Positions 1 to 9,435 of a stretch of 64,000 nucleotides of DNA are shown piece after piece; the stretch's first letter is position 1, and every line of letters begins with the position of its first letter. Source of the stretch: Acidobacteriota bacterium (GTDB lineage Bacteria; Acidobacteriota; Terriglobia; Terriglobales; Acidobacteriaceae); contig QIAA01000179.1 of assembly GCA_003224905.1 (NCBI GenBank), positions 25,959 through 89,958 on the forward strand, in the 5' to 3' direction. The position numbers and the translations under genes were made by a program. Below the pieces are notes generated by a model that worked only from the letters and a program-made list of their open reading frames with translations, had not been told where the DNA came from and did no database searches.

Positions 1-221
1 ACAGGATATACCTGATAGAACAACCTTGCATATTCCCGTAAACTATTGATCTGGCGAAGTTAGTAGGCCAAGCTCCTGGGGCAGTTTGGGGTAACGGTTA
101 GCCCGACGCTCCCACACTCCTACTCAGTGACCGACCACAATTTGAGCCTATAAGCGACGCATTCGCGGCGCGCTCGCTTGGGATTGTCTTTAGCACACCC
201 CAAGCCTAGAGGTCCCAAGCT

Positions 222-1319
222 ATGAGAATTGCACAGGTTGCACCATTGTTTGAAAGCGTGCCGCCAAAAACCTACGGCGGCACCGAGCGCGTTGTCTCTT
301 GGCTCACAGAGGAACTCGTGAGACTTGGGCATGACGTGACGCTGTTTGCGAGCGGCGACTCGATGACTACGGCAAGGCTGGTCTCGGTTTGTGAGCGCTC
401 GCTGCGACGGGTACCGAATTGTGTGGATCAGGTGGCGCATCATGTTCTCATGGTCGAGCAGGTTATGGCGGAACGAGAAAACTTTGACCTGATTCATTTT
501 CATATCGACTATTTGCACTACCCGGCAAGCCGTTGGCTAAATGTGCCGCAGGTTTCCACGCTTCACGGGCGGCTTGATATTCCCGATCTGCAGCCCCTTT
601 ATCGCAATTACAAGGATATGCCGGTAGTCTCAATTTCTGATGCTCAGCGCGATCCGCTGCCCTGGGTGAACTGGCAGGGTACGGTGCATCACGGCATGCC
701 GATAGATCTATTTTCTCTGTATCCAGAGCCGGGGAAGTATTTGGCATTTCTGGGCCGAACGTCACCCGAAAAGGGATTAGATAAGGCGATTGAGATAGCT
801 AAATTGTGTGACATGCCGCTGAAGATTGCCGCGAAGATCGACCGGGTAGACCTAGAATACTTCAACACAGTCATTAAGCCTTTGCTCAAGCATCCGCTGA
901 TTGAGTTTGTGGGAGAGATCGGATATCCAGAGAAGTGCGACTTCCTTGGCAACGCGGCCGCCCTGCTTTTTCCAATTCAGTGGCCAGAGCCCTTCGGCAT
1001 CGTTATGATCGAAGCGATGGCATGTGGAACTCCGGTGATTGCGTACCCGAGGGGTTCGGTTCCTGAAGTCATCGAGGATGGCCTTACTGGCTTTATCGTT
1101 TCCGACGATAAAGAGACAGTAGAGGCAATCCGTAATGTGGAGAGATTCAATCGCAGAAACTGCCGGAAGCGCTTTGAACAGCGATTCACCGACGTCCGGA
1201 TGGCGCAGGATTATCTCGCGATCTACGAACGGATGGTGCAGAGTGAATCTGCGCCGCTGGCACTTACCGATGGAGTGCTGAGTTGGATGAAGCTGGAGTC
1301 ACCCAGCAGTACTACATAG
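222..1319 (+). CDS. GT-B glycosyltransferase, family 4
   Basis: A 365-aa cytosolic protein that resembles family-4 retaining glycosyltransferases, which move sugar from a nucleotide-sugar donor. The N-terminal acceptor half has the GGTERV motif near residue 20. The C-terminal half has a GRTSPEKGL phosphate-binding segment and the classic E-x7-E signature with Glu256 and Glu264 in EPFGIVMIE. The ATG is preceded by a weak AGAGG. The 221 bases upstream hold nothing I recognise. Its 3' end overlaps the following debranching-enzyme gene, so the two are probably co-transcribed and may act together in glucan metabolism, but the acceptor cannot be told from sequence. Family firm, substrate unknown. 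Confidence 0.88.
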   Translation: MRIAQVAPLFESVPPKTYGGTERVVSWLTEELVRLGHDVTLFASGDSMTTARLVSVCERSLRRVPNCVDQVAHHVLMVEQVMAERENFDLIHFHIDYLHYPASRWLNVPQVSTLHGRLDIPDLQPLYRNYKDMPVVSISDAQRDPLPWVNWQGTVHHGMPIDLFSLYPEPGKYLAFLGRTSPEKGLDKAIEIAKLCDMPLKIAAKIDRVDLEYFNTVIKPLLKHPLIEFVGEIGYPEKCDFLGNAAALLFPIQWPEPFGIVMIEAMACGTPVIAYPRGSVPEVIEDGLTGFIVSDDKETVEAIRNVERFNRRNCRKRFEQRFTDVRMAQDYLAIYERMVQSESAPLALTDGVLSWMKLESPSSTT

Positions 1320-3445
1320 CAACCCGCTCTTCGCCTGCGGATGACCTTACTCGCGTCCTGAAATACGGCAAGATGTTTGCCGTATTTGATCGCCACGGTG
1401 ACATCGGTGTTGCGGGGCGTGGCGAAGAAGGGATTTTTTATCAGGGCACACGATTTCTTTCCCGCCTCGCAGTTTCGCTTTGGGGCTACCGGCCTCTACT
1501 TCTGAGTTCGACCATTCAATCGGATAATTTCGTCTTCATTGCGGACCTGGCGAACCTGGATGTCTCCCGAAACGGCGAGGTGCGAGTGCCGCGAGACACA
1601 GTGCACCTGCTTCGTTCGAGATTTCTGTGGCAGGGGATCTGTTACGAAGAGCTGAAGATCTTCAACTATGGCCTCGTCCCACTGGTCATTCCGCTGCGGA
1701 TCGGCTTCGGGGCGGATTTCGCCGATATTTTTGAGGTTCGTGGCACCAAACGTGAGCGCAAAGGACAACGCCTGGAGGACACACTAGAGAAAGACAAGAT
1801 CCAGCTTGCGTACGAAGGGCTGGACGGAGTCGTTCGACGAACGAATGTGCATTGCGAACCGCCAGCGACAAAGGTTTCTGACTCGGAGTTGCAATTCGAG
1901 GTGCCACTTGCCCCTAAAGAACAAGCCACCTTTCATCTCCTGATTTCTGCATCGTACGATTCCATTGCGCAAAACGGCTCCATGGGCTACACCCGCGCCT
2001 TGGCCGCTGCTAATACCGAGTTGAGCGCTGCGGTTTCGAGTGTCTGCCGAATTTCCAGCTCCAATAATCGCTTCAATGAATGGATGAAACGCTCGGTGGC
2101 AGATATAGAAATGATGACGCTGGGCAATCCTGAGGCGAATTATCCGTACGCGGGGGTGCCGTGGTTCAGCACCGTATTCGGAAGGGACGGGATCATCACC
2201 GCGCTGGAGCTGCTGTGGGTAAGCCCTTGGATTGCAAAAGGCGTGCTGGAGTATCTCGCGTCGATGCAAGCCCAAGAGCACAACTCCGATAAGGATGCGG
2301 AGCCAGGGAAGATTCTGCACGAAGTGCGCAAAGGAGAGATGGCCGCCTTAGGCGAGGTGCCATTCGGGTGTTATTACGGCAGTGTTGATTCGACGCCTCT
2401 GTTCGTAGTTCTGGCGGAAGCGTATTACACGCGCACAGGAGACCTGCCCTTCATTAAACACTTGTGGCCGCACATCGAACGTGCTCTGGATTGGATTAGC
2501 AGACATGGCGACGTCGATGGCGACGGCTTTGTTGAATACGCCAGGCACTCCACTCGCGGGCTGACGCAGCAGGGCTGGAAGGACTCGGGTGATTCGGTGT
2601 TTCACGCAGACGGGAAACTAGCCGAGCCTCCAATCGCGTTGTGTGAAGTACAGGGATATGTTTTCGCAGCAAAGCTGGCTGCTGCAAGATTAGGCGAGGT
2701 GCTGGGGGATGATAGGAAATGTGCCGCATTGCAGGATGAGGCGGAAAATCTTCGCCTGAAATTCGAGGAAGCCTTCTGGTGCCCGAGGCTTGCGACCTAC
2801 GCTCTGGCGCTTGACGGAAACAAGCGACCTTGCAGAGTGCGCGCTTCCAATGCGGGACATTGCCTTTACACGAGAATTGCAAGCTCCGAGCGCGCCGAGT
2901 TGGTGGCCCAAACTCTGCTGGGAGAAGACTTCTTCACGGGCTGGGGTGTTCGGACTTTAGGCAGGAACGAAGTACGCTATAACCCGATCTCATACCACAA
3001 CGGTTCGGTTTGGCCTCACGACAACGGGCTGATTGCCGCTGGTCTTAGCCGATACGGATTTAAGGACCTTGCGGGGAAAATCCTGCTTGGTTTGCTGGAT
3101 GTGAGCGGGTTCGTCGACCTCCATCGACTTCCAGAGTTGTTTTGCGGGATTGACCGACATCCGGGTAAGGGACCTACCCTGTATCCAGTGGCTTGTTCTC
3201 CGCAAGCCTGGGCTGCGGGAACGGTGTTCATGCTTTTGGAAGCGTGTCTCGGGATCACCGTGCATGGGGCCAAGAAGCAGGTTCTATTCGATCAACCCAG
3301 CCTGCCGGAAGGAATTCCACAACTCTCAATCAAGGGACTACGAGTCGGAAATGCTACTCTGGACCTTTTTCTGGAGCGCAAAGGACGGTCGGTGGATGTA
3401 CACGTCACTGATAAAGCTGGAGATGTTGACGTGCTTGTGAACTGA
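1283..3445 (+). CDS. Amylo-alpha-1,6-glucosidase / glycogen-debranching enzyme family protein
   Basis: A 720-aa protein with the two-part layout of bacterial and archaeal debranching enzymes: an N-terminal beta-rich domain (about residues 20-220, containing GRGEEGIFYQGTRFLS) and a C-terminal (alpha/alpha)6 barrel. The barrel carries the conserved WFSTVFGRDGI block around residue 299 and YHNGSVWPHDNG further on. Family members hydrolyse alpha-1,6 branch points of glycogen-like glucans in the cytosol. The best start is a TTG with GGAG seven bases upstream, giving a 37-bp overlap with the glycosyltransferase; an ATG at 1373 would cut the N-terminal domain. There is no signal peptide. Function is from family knowledge. 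Confidence 0.87.
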   Translation: MDEAGVTQQYYIATRSSPADDLTRVLKYGKMFAVFDRHGDIGVAGRGEEGIFYQGTRFLSRLAVSLWGYRPLLLSSTIQSDNFVFIADLANLDVSRNGEVRVPRDTVHLLRSRFLWQGICYEELKIFNYGLVPLVIPLRIGFGADFADIFEVRGTKRERKGQRLEDTLEKDKIQLAYEGLDGVVRRTNVHCEPPATKVSDSELQFEVPLAPKEQATFHLLISASYDSIAQNGSMGYTRALAAANTELSAAVSSVCRISSSNNRFNEWMKRSVADIEMMTLGNPEANYPYAGVPWFSTVFGRDGIITALELLWVSPWIAKGVLEYLASMQAQEHNSDKDAEPGKILHEVRKGEMAALGEVPFGCYYGSVDSTPLFVVLAEAYYTRTGDLPFIKHLWPHIERALDWISRHGDVDGDGFVEYARHSTRGLTQQGWKDSGDSVFHADGKLAEPPIALCEVQGYVFAAKLAAARLGEVLGDDRKCAALQDEAENLRLKFEEAFWCPRLATYALALDGNKRPCRVRASNAGHCLYTRIASSERAELVAQTLLGEDFFTGWGVRTLGRNEVRYNPISYHNGSVWPHDNGLIAAGLSRYGFKDLAGKILLGLLDVSGFVDLHRLPELFCGIDRHPGKGPTLYPVACSPQAWAAGTVFMLLEACLGITVHGAKKQVLFDQPSLPEGIPQLSIKGLRVGNATLDLFLERKGRSVDVHVTDKAGDVDVLVN

Positions 3446-3827
3446 CCTGTTCAACAGAATTCCTGTCATTTCGTTACAAGAAGCTCCACGATTCCTTACC
3501 CCTTCTAGGGAATGAAAACGAGTGCTGCGTCGTCTACGCTGGCGGACAATTCAACGGGACAAACGGGGGGAGCACATCTCTCCCGCTGTTCCAGCAGATA
3601 CTTGGGCCTGCTCCCGAGCGCTGGTCATCTTCGCGAAGTTGGCTAAGACAGCCTGAGATGCCTTGCCACTGTGGACGTTTGAGGAGCGAGATTCTGGCAG
3701 AGCACAGCTCGCTAACGGCAGGCGTTTCCCAATTTACAGCCTATACCGGATGTCTTTTGGCCAGAGATGCGAGTATGCTTTCACCTGAAATTAAACCGTG
3801 CACAAGCACAATCAAAGAGGTCTTTCA
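3446..3827. other. Intergenic stretch, no gene seen
   Basis: These 382 bases lie between the debranching enzyme and the SYLF protein. I found no convincing coding frame, tRNA or strong promoter. A short G-rich/C-rich inverted repeat (GGGGGAG, then CTCTCCC) sits near 3565-3585 but lacks a T-tract. Confidence 0.5.
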
Positions 3828-4592
3828 ATGAACACGAACGGGTTGCTTAGGAGATGCCTCACGCCAATTGCCGGTCTCCTTCTGGTGCTCAGCAGCGTGG
3901 GTTTTGCGGAGGATGATAAGGCGACCACAACAACAGAGGATCAGACAGATATAGCAAAACGGCTGGATGCCTCAGCCAACGTGCTGAATGAGATTATGGG
4001 CGCGCCCGATAACGGGATTCCGGATAACATTCTGGGCGATGCGAAGTGCGTCGCAGTGGTGCCTTCGATGGTGAAGTTCGCTCTTGGCGTTGGTGGCCAG
4101 CACGGAAAAGGTGTGGCGACGTGCAGGACCGCAACCGGCTGGAGCGCGCCTGCTCCAATCACGGTCACGGGCGGAAGCTTTGGATTTCAGATTGGTGGAC
4201 AAGCAACCGATTTAGTCATGCTGGTGATGAACCAAAAAGGTATGGACCATCTGCTTTCCAGTAAATTTAAAATCGGAGCAGATGCCTCTGCCGCGGCTGG
4301 GCCGGTGGGACGACATGCTTCAGCGGATACGGATTGGAAGTTGAAGGCTGAAGTGCTGAGCTATTCGCGCTCCCGCGGAGCTTTTGCGGGGGTGGATCTG
4401 AGTGGCGCATCGATAAAGCAAGATAAAGACGAAACCCACATCTTGTACGGAAAGATGGTTCCCTTCGAGACTATTTTAGCGGGCAAGGTTCCAGCGCCGA
4501 AGGAAAGCCATTCCTTTTTGGCAACGCTGGAGAAGTACGCTCCTACACCGACCCAGCGAGGAAGCTTGAATACAACCTCGGAGCCGAAGTAG
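3828..4592 (+). CDS. Exported SYLF-domain (YSC84-like) protein
   Basis: A 254-aa protein with a signal peptide (hydrophobic run AGLLLVLSSVGFA, cleavage near residue 28) followed by one SYLF/DUF500 domain. The domain shows the usual CVAVVPSMVKFALGVGGQ and GGSFGFQIGGQATDLVMLVM blocks and the SYSRSRGAFAGVDLSGA block. SYLF domains bind lipids in eukaryotes; bacterial members are exported proteins of unclear role. I chose the ATG at 3828 because AGAGG lies seven bases upstream; the GTG at 3798 lacks a ribosome site and would bury the signal peptide. It is followed by a strong terminator, so it is probably the end of its own transcript. Confidence 0.85.
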   Translation: MNTNGLLRRCLTPIAGLLLVLSSVGFAEDDKATTTTEDQTDIAKRLDASANVLNEIMGAPDNGIPDNILGDAKCVAVVPSMVKFALGVGGQHGKGVATCRTATGWSAPAPITVTGGSFGFQIGGQATDLVMLVMNQKGMDHLLSSKFKIGADASAAAGPVGRHASADTDWKLKAEVLSYSRSRGAFAGVDLSGASIKQDKDETHILYGKMVPFETILAGKVPAPKESHSFLATLEKYAPTPTQRGSLNTTSEPK

Positions 4593-4618
4593 CGACGCGA
4601 GGTTGTGTTAATCAGAAG

Positions 4619-4648
4619 AGGCCAGGAGTCTTCCTGGCCTTTGTTTTT
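4619..4648 (+). terminator. Rho-independent terminator after the SYLF gene
   Basis: A perfect 9-bp stem (AGGCCAGGA with TCCTGGCCT, 4-nt loop) is followed directly by TTGTTTTT. It lies 27 bases after the SYLF stop codon and separates that gene from the convergent BNR gene. Confidence 0.85.
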
Positions 4649-4737
4649 CTGGAGAACCTCGCAACGGAAGAGTGATGCCGCTCACTTCGCACTTGAATGG
4701 TGTGCTGCGCAATGTGCTAGGGTGACCGGACGGCGTC

Positions 4738-5919
4738 TCACCCCAGTGTCTGCACCTCCACCGAAAGCACTGCTGGCAGATCCCGCACAATCGGACTCCA
4801 GCTATCCCCGGCATCTGCCGATGCGTACACCTGCCCGCCGGTCGTCCCAAAATAAATTCCGCACTTATCCAGTGAGTCCACCGCCATGGCATCGCGCAGG
4901 ACATTCACATAGCAATCTTTCTGTGGAAGGCCTTTGGTTAGCGCCTCCCACTCGTTACCGCCGCTGCGGCTGCGAAAGACGCGCAGCTTGCCGTCATGTA
5001 CGAAGTGCTCGCCGTCGCTCTTGATCGGGACAACGTATATCGTCTCCGGCTCGTGCGCATGCACGTCAATCGCAAAACCGAAGTCGGTAGGCAAATTGCC
5101 GCTGACCTCTTTCCAGTTGTCGCCCGCGTCGTCCGAGCGCATCACGTCCCAGTGCTTCTGCATGAACAGCACTCCCGGCCGCTTCGGATTCATAGCGATG
5201 TGGTGCACGCAGTGCCCAACCTCGGCGGTCGGTTCCGGGATGTGCTCAGACCGCAGCCCACGGTTGATCGGCTTCCAGCTCTTGCCCCCATCGTCGGTGC
5301 GAAACGCCCCCGCCGCCGAGATGGCAATCCAAATCCGCTGCGGATTCTTCGGATCAATAATAATGGTGTGCAGACACATCCCCCCCGCCCCCGGCTGCCA
5401 CTTCGGCCCAGTCCCGTGCCCCCGCAGCCCGGAGAGTTCCTTCCAGTTCTCGCCCCCATCGGTCGAGCGAAACAACGCCGCATCTTCCACCCCGGCGTAC
5501 ACCGTGTCCGGATCGCTGAGCGACGGCTCCAGATGCCACACCCGCTTGAACTCCCACGGATGCTGCGTCCCGTCATAAAACTGATGCGTGGTCAGCGGCT
5601 TCCCGGTCTCCGCCGACGTGTCGTAAGCAAACTTGTTGCTGGCACTCTTCGGAGGCCCCGGCGCCGGTGGCTCTCCCGGCGGCGTCCCCGGCTGATGCCA
5701 GGTTTTGCCGCCATCGTCAGAGCGCTGGATGATCTGGCCGAACCACCCGCTCGTCTGCGAGGCATAAATTCGATTCGGATCGGCAGGCGACCCTTTGAGG
5801 TGATACATCTCCCATCCGGCAAAGTGCGGACCGCTGACCTCCCATTTTTCGCGCTTGGCGTCGGAAGTAAGAATGAATGCGCCCTTGCGGGTGCCTACCA
5901 GAACACGGACAGAACTCAT
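4738..5919 (-). CDS. BNR/sortilin-like beta-propeller protein
   Basis: A 393-aa protein built from repeated BNR/Asp-box units ([40 protein letters not shown]), which mark sialidase- or Vps10-type propellers. It starts [15 protein letters not shown] with no signal peptide, so it is probably cytosolic, and AGGAGGGG precedes the ATG. Similar stand-alone propellers are often annotated as exo-sialidase-like or glycosyl-hydrolase-like, but I see no enzyme active site to support that. It is the last gene of the minus-strand run that begins with the DGPF genes, 95 bases after its neighbour. Confidence 0.8.
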   Translation of the reverse strand: MSSVRVLVGTRKGAFILTSDAKREKWEVSGPHFAGWEMYHLKGSPADPNRIYASQTSGWFGQIIQRSDDGGKTWHQPGTPPGEPPAPGPPKSASNKFAYDTSAETGKPLTTHQFYDGTQHPWEFKRVWHLEPSLSDPDTVYAGVEDAALFRSTDGGENWKELSGLRGHGTGPKWQPGAGGMCLHTIIIDPKNPQRIWIAISAAGAFRTDDGGKSWKPINRGLRSEHIPEPTAEVGHCVHHIAMNPKRPGVLFMQKHWDVMRSDDAGDNWKEVSGNLPTDFGFAIDVHAHEPETIYVVPIKSDGEHFVHDGKLRVFRSRSGGNEWEALTKGLPQKDCYVNVLRDAMAVDSLDKCGIYFGTTGGQVYASADAGDSWSPIVRDLPAVLSVEVQTLG

Positions 5920-5970
5920 GAGGCCCCTCCTGATAGTGGTAAGTAGACAAACTCGGCTGCAGGTTCGGAA

Positions 5971-5992
5971 GGGCGGACGAGGACGTCCGCCC
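5971..5992. repeat. Short perfect hairpin, probable dispersed repeat
   Basis: GGGCGGAC and GTCCGCCC form an 8-bp stem around a 6-nt loop between two minus-strand genes. It lacks a T-tract on either side, so it is more likely a dispersed palindromic repeat or mRNA-end structure than a terminator. Confidence 0.45.
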
Positions 5993-6014
5993 CTAGGTGT
6001 TTTCCATCAATCCG

Positions 6015-6476
6015 TTATGCTGCCTTTGCCGTCTGCGGCCGCATCTGTTTCATGAACTGGCGCATGGCAGCGATGTGACCGGGGGAGCGGCTTTCTATCC
6101 AGGTTTCGTAACGCTGCGCAGCTTTTTCCAGGTGCCCCAGAAATTGCTTACTCTTGAACAGCTCCCGAGCCTGCGGGACGATGGGCTTGGCCAGCTCCCA
6201 CACCCCGAAAAACTCGCCGCTGGTCTCGAAGAACAAATCCTCATGGAGAAGTCCATAGTTGAGCAACGCGCAGGCTTGTTCCCAGTAGCTGAGAACCATC
6301 ATCGCCAGAGCGCCATTTTCCGTTCCCGGCGCGGCAATCCGCGCGGAATCTTCAAAGTTCTCTACAAAATAGTTTTTGAAGAACCAGTCCCGCGCCTGGC
6401 GCAGCTTGGCCTCGCGGCGCTGTTCATACACCTGAAGATGAAGTTGAGCTTGTTCATGCGTAGGTTTTGTTGCCAT
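6015..6476 (-). CDS. Unknown soluble protein, DUF4760-like
   Basis: A 153-aa, mostly helical protein beginning MATKPTHEQAQLHLQVYEQRR, with no signal peptide or membrane segment. A block around WFFKNYFVENFEDSARI, with tyrosine and tryptophan in the following helix (LSYWEQACALLNYGLL), resembles DUF4760-type proteins of unknown function; this resemblance is from memory. A clear AGGAGA precedes the ATG. It lies in the co-oriented run between DinB and the BNR propeller, with about 95-bp gaps on both sides. No function can be assigned. Confidence 0.75.
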   Translation of the reverse strand: MATKPTHEQAQLHLQVYEQRREAKLRQARDWFFKNYFVENFEDSARIAAPGTENGALAMMVLSYWEQACALLNYGLLHEDLFFETSGEFFGVWELAKPIVPQARELFKSKQFLGHLEKAAQRYETWIESRSPGHIAAMRQFMKQMRPQTAKAA

Positions 6477-6574
6477 GATCGTTAGTCTCCTTTTGTTTGT
6501 ATGTTGTTTTTATGAATCGAGTAGCTTGAGCTTCGAGTTTATATTGTTCCGGGTGTTCTCCGCATCAGGCCACA

Positions 6575-7174
6575 TTAGCTCTTCGGGAAATTTGGATCGG
6601 CCTTCACTTCGAGGATCTGTTTCGTGTGCCGCTCGCTGTGCGCGCCGATGAACAGCAGCCATTCATAAGCATCCAGGGGCTGGCCCAGCGGACTATCCAC
6701 AACGTGCTGACGCAGGTCTGATATTGATTGCAGGTACTCGATGGTTTTGGTTCGGCTCTTCTGAAAACGAGCGAGGGCTTCGGCGGGCGTCGAGCGCCCG
6801 GTGGGCACCAGCGGTCCCGGCGCCTGCGCCTTATGGCTGCGATCCGGCACCATGGCAAGCACCGCGGCGTCCGCTTTTACGGTATCGCGATTGGCAGCGC
6901 CTGCAGGCGCCTTCATGATCTTATCGGTGACGTTCTGGAAAATGTAGTCTTCAGCCAACATGATGTGTTCCAGAGTTTCAGCAACTGACCACCGGTCGGG
7001 TGCCGGCTTGAACTTCAGCTGCCCTTCCGAGAGTCCCTTGATCGCCTTAGCTACGCCGTCTTCTGTCTGCTGAAGATAGGCAACGCCTTTGTCGCGATCT
7101 GCCTGGGTCAGTTGCTGGGCAAAAGCCGTTGTAAACAACAACAGCACACATAACAGATGTGAAGCTCTCTTCAT
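6575..7174 (-). CDS. Exported DinB-family protein
   Basis: A 199-aa protein with a signal peptide (HLLCVLLLFTTAFAQ, cleavage near residue 19) and a DinB-like four-helix domain. DinB/YfiT proteins use three histidines to bind a metal; candidates here are in TLEHIMLAEDY and in GAHSERHTKQILEV near the C-terminus. An exported DinB protein is less common than a cytosolic one, though it occurs in acidobacterial-type genomes. GGAGG lies before the ATG. It sits downstream of DoxX in the ECF42-linked gene run. The specific thiol or metal chemistry is unknown. Confidence 0.82.
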   Translation of the reverse strand: MKRASHLLCVLLLFTTAFAQQLTQADRDKGVAYLQQTEDGVAKAIKGLSEGQLKFKPAPDRWSVAETLEHIMLAEDYIFQNVTDKIMKAPAGAANRDTVKADAAVLAMVPDRSHKAQAPGPLVPTGRSTPAEALARFQKSRTKTIEYLQSISDLRQHVVDSPLGQPLDAYEWLLFIGAHSERHTKQILEVKADPNFPKS

Positions 7175-7261
7175 GCGTATTCCTCCCCTGCATTGGATCG
7201 AGTTTCATGAGATCGGATTCGAAACTTGCTCGGCAAAACTTTGTCCCTTCAATCTCCGGTT

Positions 7262-7666
7262 CTATTTTGCACTCCGCAAGGGCAGCAGTGCCCGTAGCCT
7301 ATCCTCTCGCAGGAATAGTCCCAGCCAAGCCAATATCCCGAGGAGGGCAGGGATTAAGAACACAGCATCGCCGACGCGGACATTCGTAGCCGTCGCGCCA
7401 CCAAGATACGCTGCCATCAAGATTGCGCCAAGCACCGCGGTGCGCGGAACGGCGTAGACGATGGTACAGGCGAGTTCCAGGAGCCCGGTAACGACGATCA
7501 TGCTCTCGGGATACCCGTAGTGCGCAAAGCCCTGCACAACGGAAGGCGGCCTAAGAAATTTCTTGACCGCACTGAAGAGCAGCATCGCGATCGGAATTGC
7601 GCTGATGATACGCCCAGCCCAGAGCCGGCCTTTCGGGGGCGAGACATGTTGAGAACTTGCCTGCAT
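7262..7666 (-). CDS. DoxX-like small membrane protein
   Basis: A 134-aa protein with four predicted membrane helices, beginning around IISAIPIAMLLFSAVKKF, then MIVVTGLLELACTIVYAV, AVLGAILMAAYLGGATATNV and IPALLGILAWLGLFL. This is the DoxX/DUF4267-like layout of small inner-membrane proteins, often near redox or stress genes. GGAGGAGA precedes the ATG. It is 29 bases from the VOC gene upstream and part of the ECF42-associated run. No catalytic residue can be named. Confidence 0.8.
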   Translation of the reverse strand: MQASSQHVSPPKGRLWAGRIISAIPIAMLLFSAVKKFLRPPSVVQGFAHYGYPESMIVVTGLLELACTIVYAVPRTAVLGAILMAAYLGGATATNVRVGDAVFLIPALLGILAWLGLFLREDRLRALLPLRSAK

Positions 7667-7695
7667 GAAATTCTCCTCCTCAAGCTGCCGCAGAG

Positions 7696-8112
7696 TCAGG
7701 CTGCCTGCTCGCAGTTGACCATCCAGGGGGTGCCGAAGCGATCGGCAAACATGGCGAAGCCGGGCGACCAGAACGTGGCTGCGAAGGGCATGATGACCGT
7801 TCCTTTTTCCGACAGTGCTTCGAAAATCTTTTTTCCCTCAGCCACGTTTTTAACATTGATGTTTACGTGGAAACCTTGCGGCTTCTTGAAGCGCTCCGGC
7901 GGCGCATCCATGCCCATGAGCACCTGATCGCCGATGGTCATGTAGGCGTGCATGACTTTATTGCGCCAGTCCGGAGAGACGTTTTGGGCATCAGAGCCGG
8001 GCGCCTCCTGGTAGCGAAACATTCCCTCGATCTTGCCGCCAAGCGACTTTTCATAGAACTTGAATGCTTCCTCGCACTGACCGCTGAAGTGAAGATGAGA
8101 ATTCAATTTCAT
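7696..8112 (-). CDS. VOC-family (PhnB/glyoxalase-like) protein
   Basis: A 138-aa PhnB-type VOC protein with two beta-alpha-beta-beta-beta units. It begins MKLNSHLHFSGQCEEAFKFY, has a central DQVLMGMDAPP segment, and ends with GTPWMVNCEQ, the usual PhnB C-terminal block. I chose the ATG at 8112 because AAGGAGG lies eight bases upstream; the longer frame adds 19 residues with no family match and runs into the neighbouring gene. PhnB proteins are metal-binding-fold proteins often mis-annotated as demethylubiquinone methyltransferases. It lies between DoxX and three DGPF genes, a common ECF42 neighbourhood. Confidence 0.86.
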   Translation of the reverse strand: MKLNSHLHFSGQCEEAFKFYEKSLGGKIEGMFRYQEAPGSDAQNVSPDWRNKVMHAYMTIGDQVLMGMDAPPERFKKPQGFHVNINVKNVAEGKKIFEALSEKGTVIMPFAATFWSPGFAMFADRFGTPWMVNCEQAA

Positions 8113-8149
8113 TTGGCATTCCTCCTTAAAATTTGTGTCATTAGGATCT

Positions 8150-8527
8150 TTAATGTCGTGGAGGCGCATCCATCAGTGGGCGAATCTCCAGTTCACCGTC
8201 ATAGGATGGCCCAAGAATATCGGCATGTACCTGCATGAACTCTCTACCCATTCGGATGGCTTCTTCCTTCGATTGCAGATTGAAAATGGCGAAGCCGCCG
8301 ACTAACTCCTTGGTCTCGGCGAATGGACCATCAATGACCGAGGTCTTTCCTCCCGAGACGCGGATGCGCGTACCCTGGGAACTAGGTTGAAGCCCGCCGG
8401 CGCTTACCATGACCCCGCGTTTGCTTGCCTCTTCGGCCAGCTTCGCGATGGCAACCATCAGCTCAGGGTTTGGAGGGCGCCCGGCCTCGGAGTCCTTTGT
8501 AGCTTTCACAATCATCATGAATTGCAT
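8150..8527 (-). CDS. DGPF/YciI-family protein, copy 3
   Basis: A 125-aa YCII-related protein starting MQFMMIVKATKDSEAGR. It has the family hallmark VIDGPFAETKELVGGF. AAGGAGA lies six bases before the ATG at 8527, which decides against the upstream in-frame start. YciI-fold proteins are ferredoxin-like dimers; in this DGPF subgroup the biochemical role is not established, but genes of this type are the conserved partners of ECF42 sigma factors. It is the third tandem copy, 21 bases after copy 2. Confidence 0.88.
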   Translation of the reverse strand: MQFMMIVKATKDSEAGRPPNPELMVAIAKLAEEASKRGVMVSAGGLQPSSQGTRIRVSGGKTSVIDGPFAETKELVGGFAIFNLQSKEEAIRMGREFMQVHADILGPSYDGELEIRPLMDAPPRH

Positions 8528-8548
8528 TGCGTTCTCCTTTTCCGACAC

Positions 8549-8977
8549 TTACGAGGCCTTCTTGCTCTCCAGTTTTTTCCCCAACTCCCGATGTTGCTCG
8601 ATCGCCGCGCTGGGAGCAAAGTCTTCCAGTTCGAAGAACTGGCGAATCTCGATCTCACTTTCCTGGCCCTCACCTTGAGGATTGGGCGCCCGCTTGGCCC
8701 ATTCGATAGCTTCTTCTTTCGACTTCACGTTGATGATCCAATAACCGGCGATCAGTTCTTTGGTTTCAGCAAAGGGCCCATCAATCACGGTCTTCTTTCC
8801 TCCCGAGAACTTGATTCGCGCTCCTTTGGTGCTCGACTGCAATCCCGAGAGATCGACCAGGACACCGGCCTTCATCAGTTGGTCGTTGTACTTCGCCATC
8901 GCGGCAAGGAGCTCTTCGCTCGGCATTTTGCCGGCTTCAGAATCCTTGCTGGCCTTTACGATCATCATGAAACGCAT
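8549..8977 (-). CDS. DGPF/YciI-family protein, copy 2
   Basis: A 142-aa YCII-related protein starting MRFMMIVKASKDSEAGK, very like copy 3 at its N-terminus. It has VIDGPFAETKELIAGYW and a longer C-terminal tail (EIRQFFELEDFAPSAAIE onward). AAAGGAGA precedes the ATG at 8977; the longer frame adds 48 residues without family character. Copies 2 and 3 look like a local duplication. Role presumed linked to the divergent ECF42 sigma factor. Confidence 0.88.
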   Translation of the reverse strand: MRFMMIVKASKDSEAGKMPSEELLAAMAKYNDQLMKAGVLVDLSGLQSSTKGARIKFSGGKKTVIDGPFAETKELIAGYWIINVKSKEEAIEWAKRAPNPQGEGQESEIEIRQFFELEDFAPSAAIEQHRELGKKLESKKAS

Positions 8978-9024
8978 GATTTCTCCTTTGTTAACGCCAT
9001 TGATTTCAAATTCCTGTTTCGCTA

Positions 9025-9420
9025 TTAAGTCGAATGGGAGGTTACAGGATCGACAATGCTTGCCGGACTTTGCGGTAATCCCGCAACTTCCATCACCGGA
9101 CGTATTTCGACCGTGCCCCATTGACCCGCGGGAATCTGGGAAGCGATCCGGATAGCCTCATCCAAGTCCTTTGCCTCGACGAGAAAAAAACCGCCGAGCT
9201 GCTCGCGTGTCTCCGCAAACGGGCCATCAGTCACGAGCCGTTTCCCTTCGCGGGTGCGAACGCTGGTGGCGGTTGACGTTGGGTGTAGGGGAGCGGCCAG
9301 GAGGTACTGCCCATTCGCATTGATCTGCTGGGCATACTCGGCGGATTCTTTATAACAGTGCTCCCGTTGGGAGTCGCTCAAGCTCTTCTCATCCAGATAG
9401 ATCAACATCATGTATTTCAT
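9025..9420 (-). CDS. DGPF/YciI-family protein, copy 1
   Basis: A 131-aa YCII-related protein starting MKYMMLIYLDEKSLSD, with VTDGPFAETREQLGGF as its hallmark block. It is the most divergent of the three tandem copies and the one nearest to the sigma-factor gene. The start codons of the two divergent genes are only 15 bases apart, so any promoters must overlap the opposite coding sequence. It is the first gene of the eight-gene minus-strand run ending at 4738. Confidence 0.9.
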   Translation of the reverse strand: MKYMMLIYLDEKSLSDSQREHCYKESAEYAQQINANGQYLLAAPLHPTSTATSVRTREGKRLVTDGPFAETREQLGGFFLVEAKDLDEAIRIASQIPAGQWGTVEIRPVMEVAGLPQSPASIVDPVTSHST

Positions 9421-9435
9421 TGGAGCGGCCTTTCA

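Noticed and set aside
5120..5920. Sialidase activity for the BNR protein
   Set aside because: Asp-box repeats are present but no catalytic arginine triad or Tyr/Glu site could be identified.
4996..5946. 316-codon plus-strand frame
   Set aside because: It is antisense to the BNR propeller; Arg/Pro-rich composition is typical of a shadow frame.
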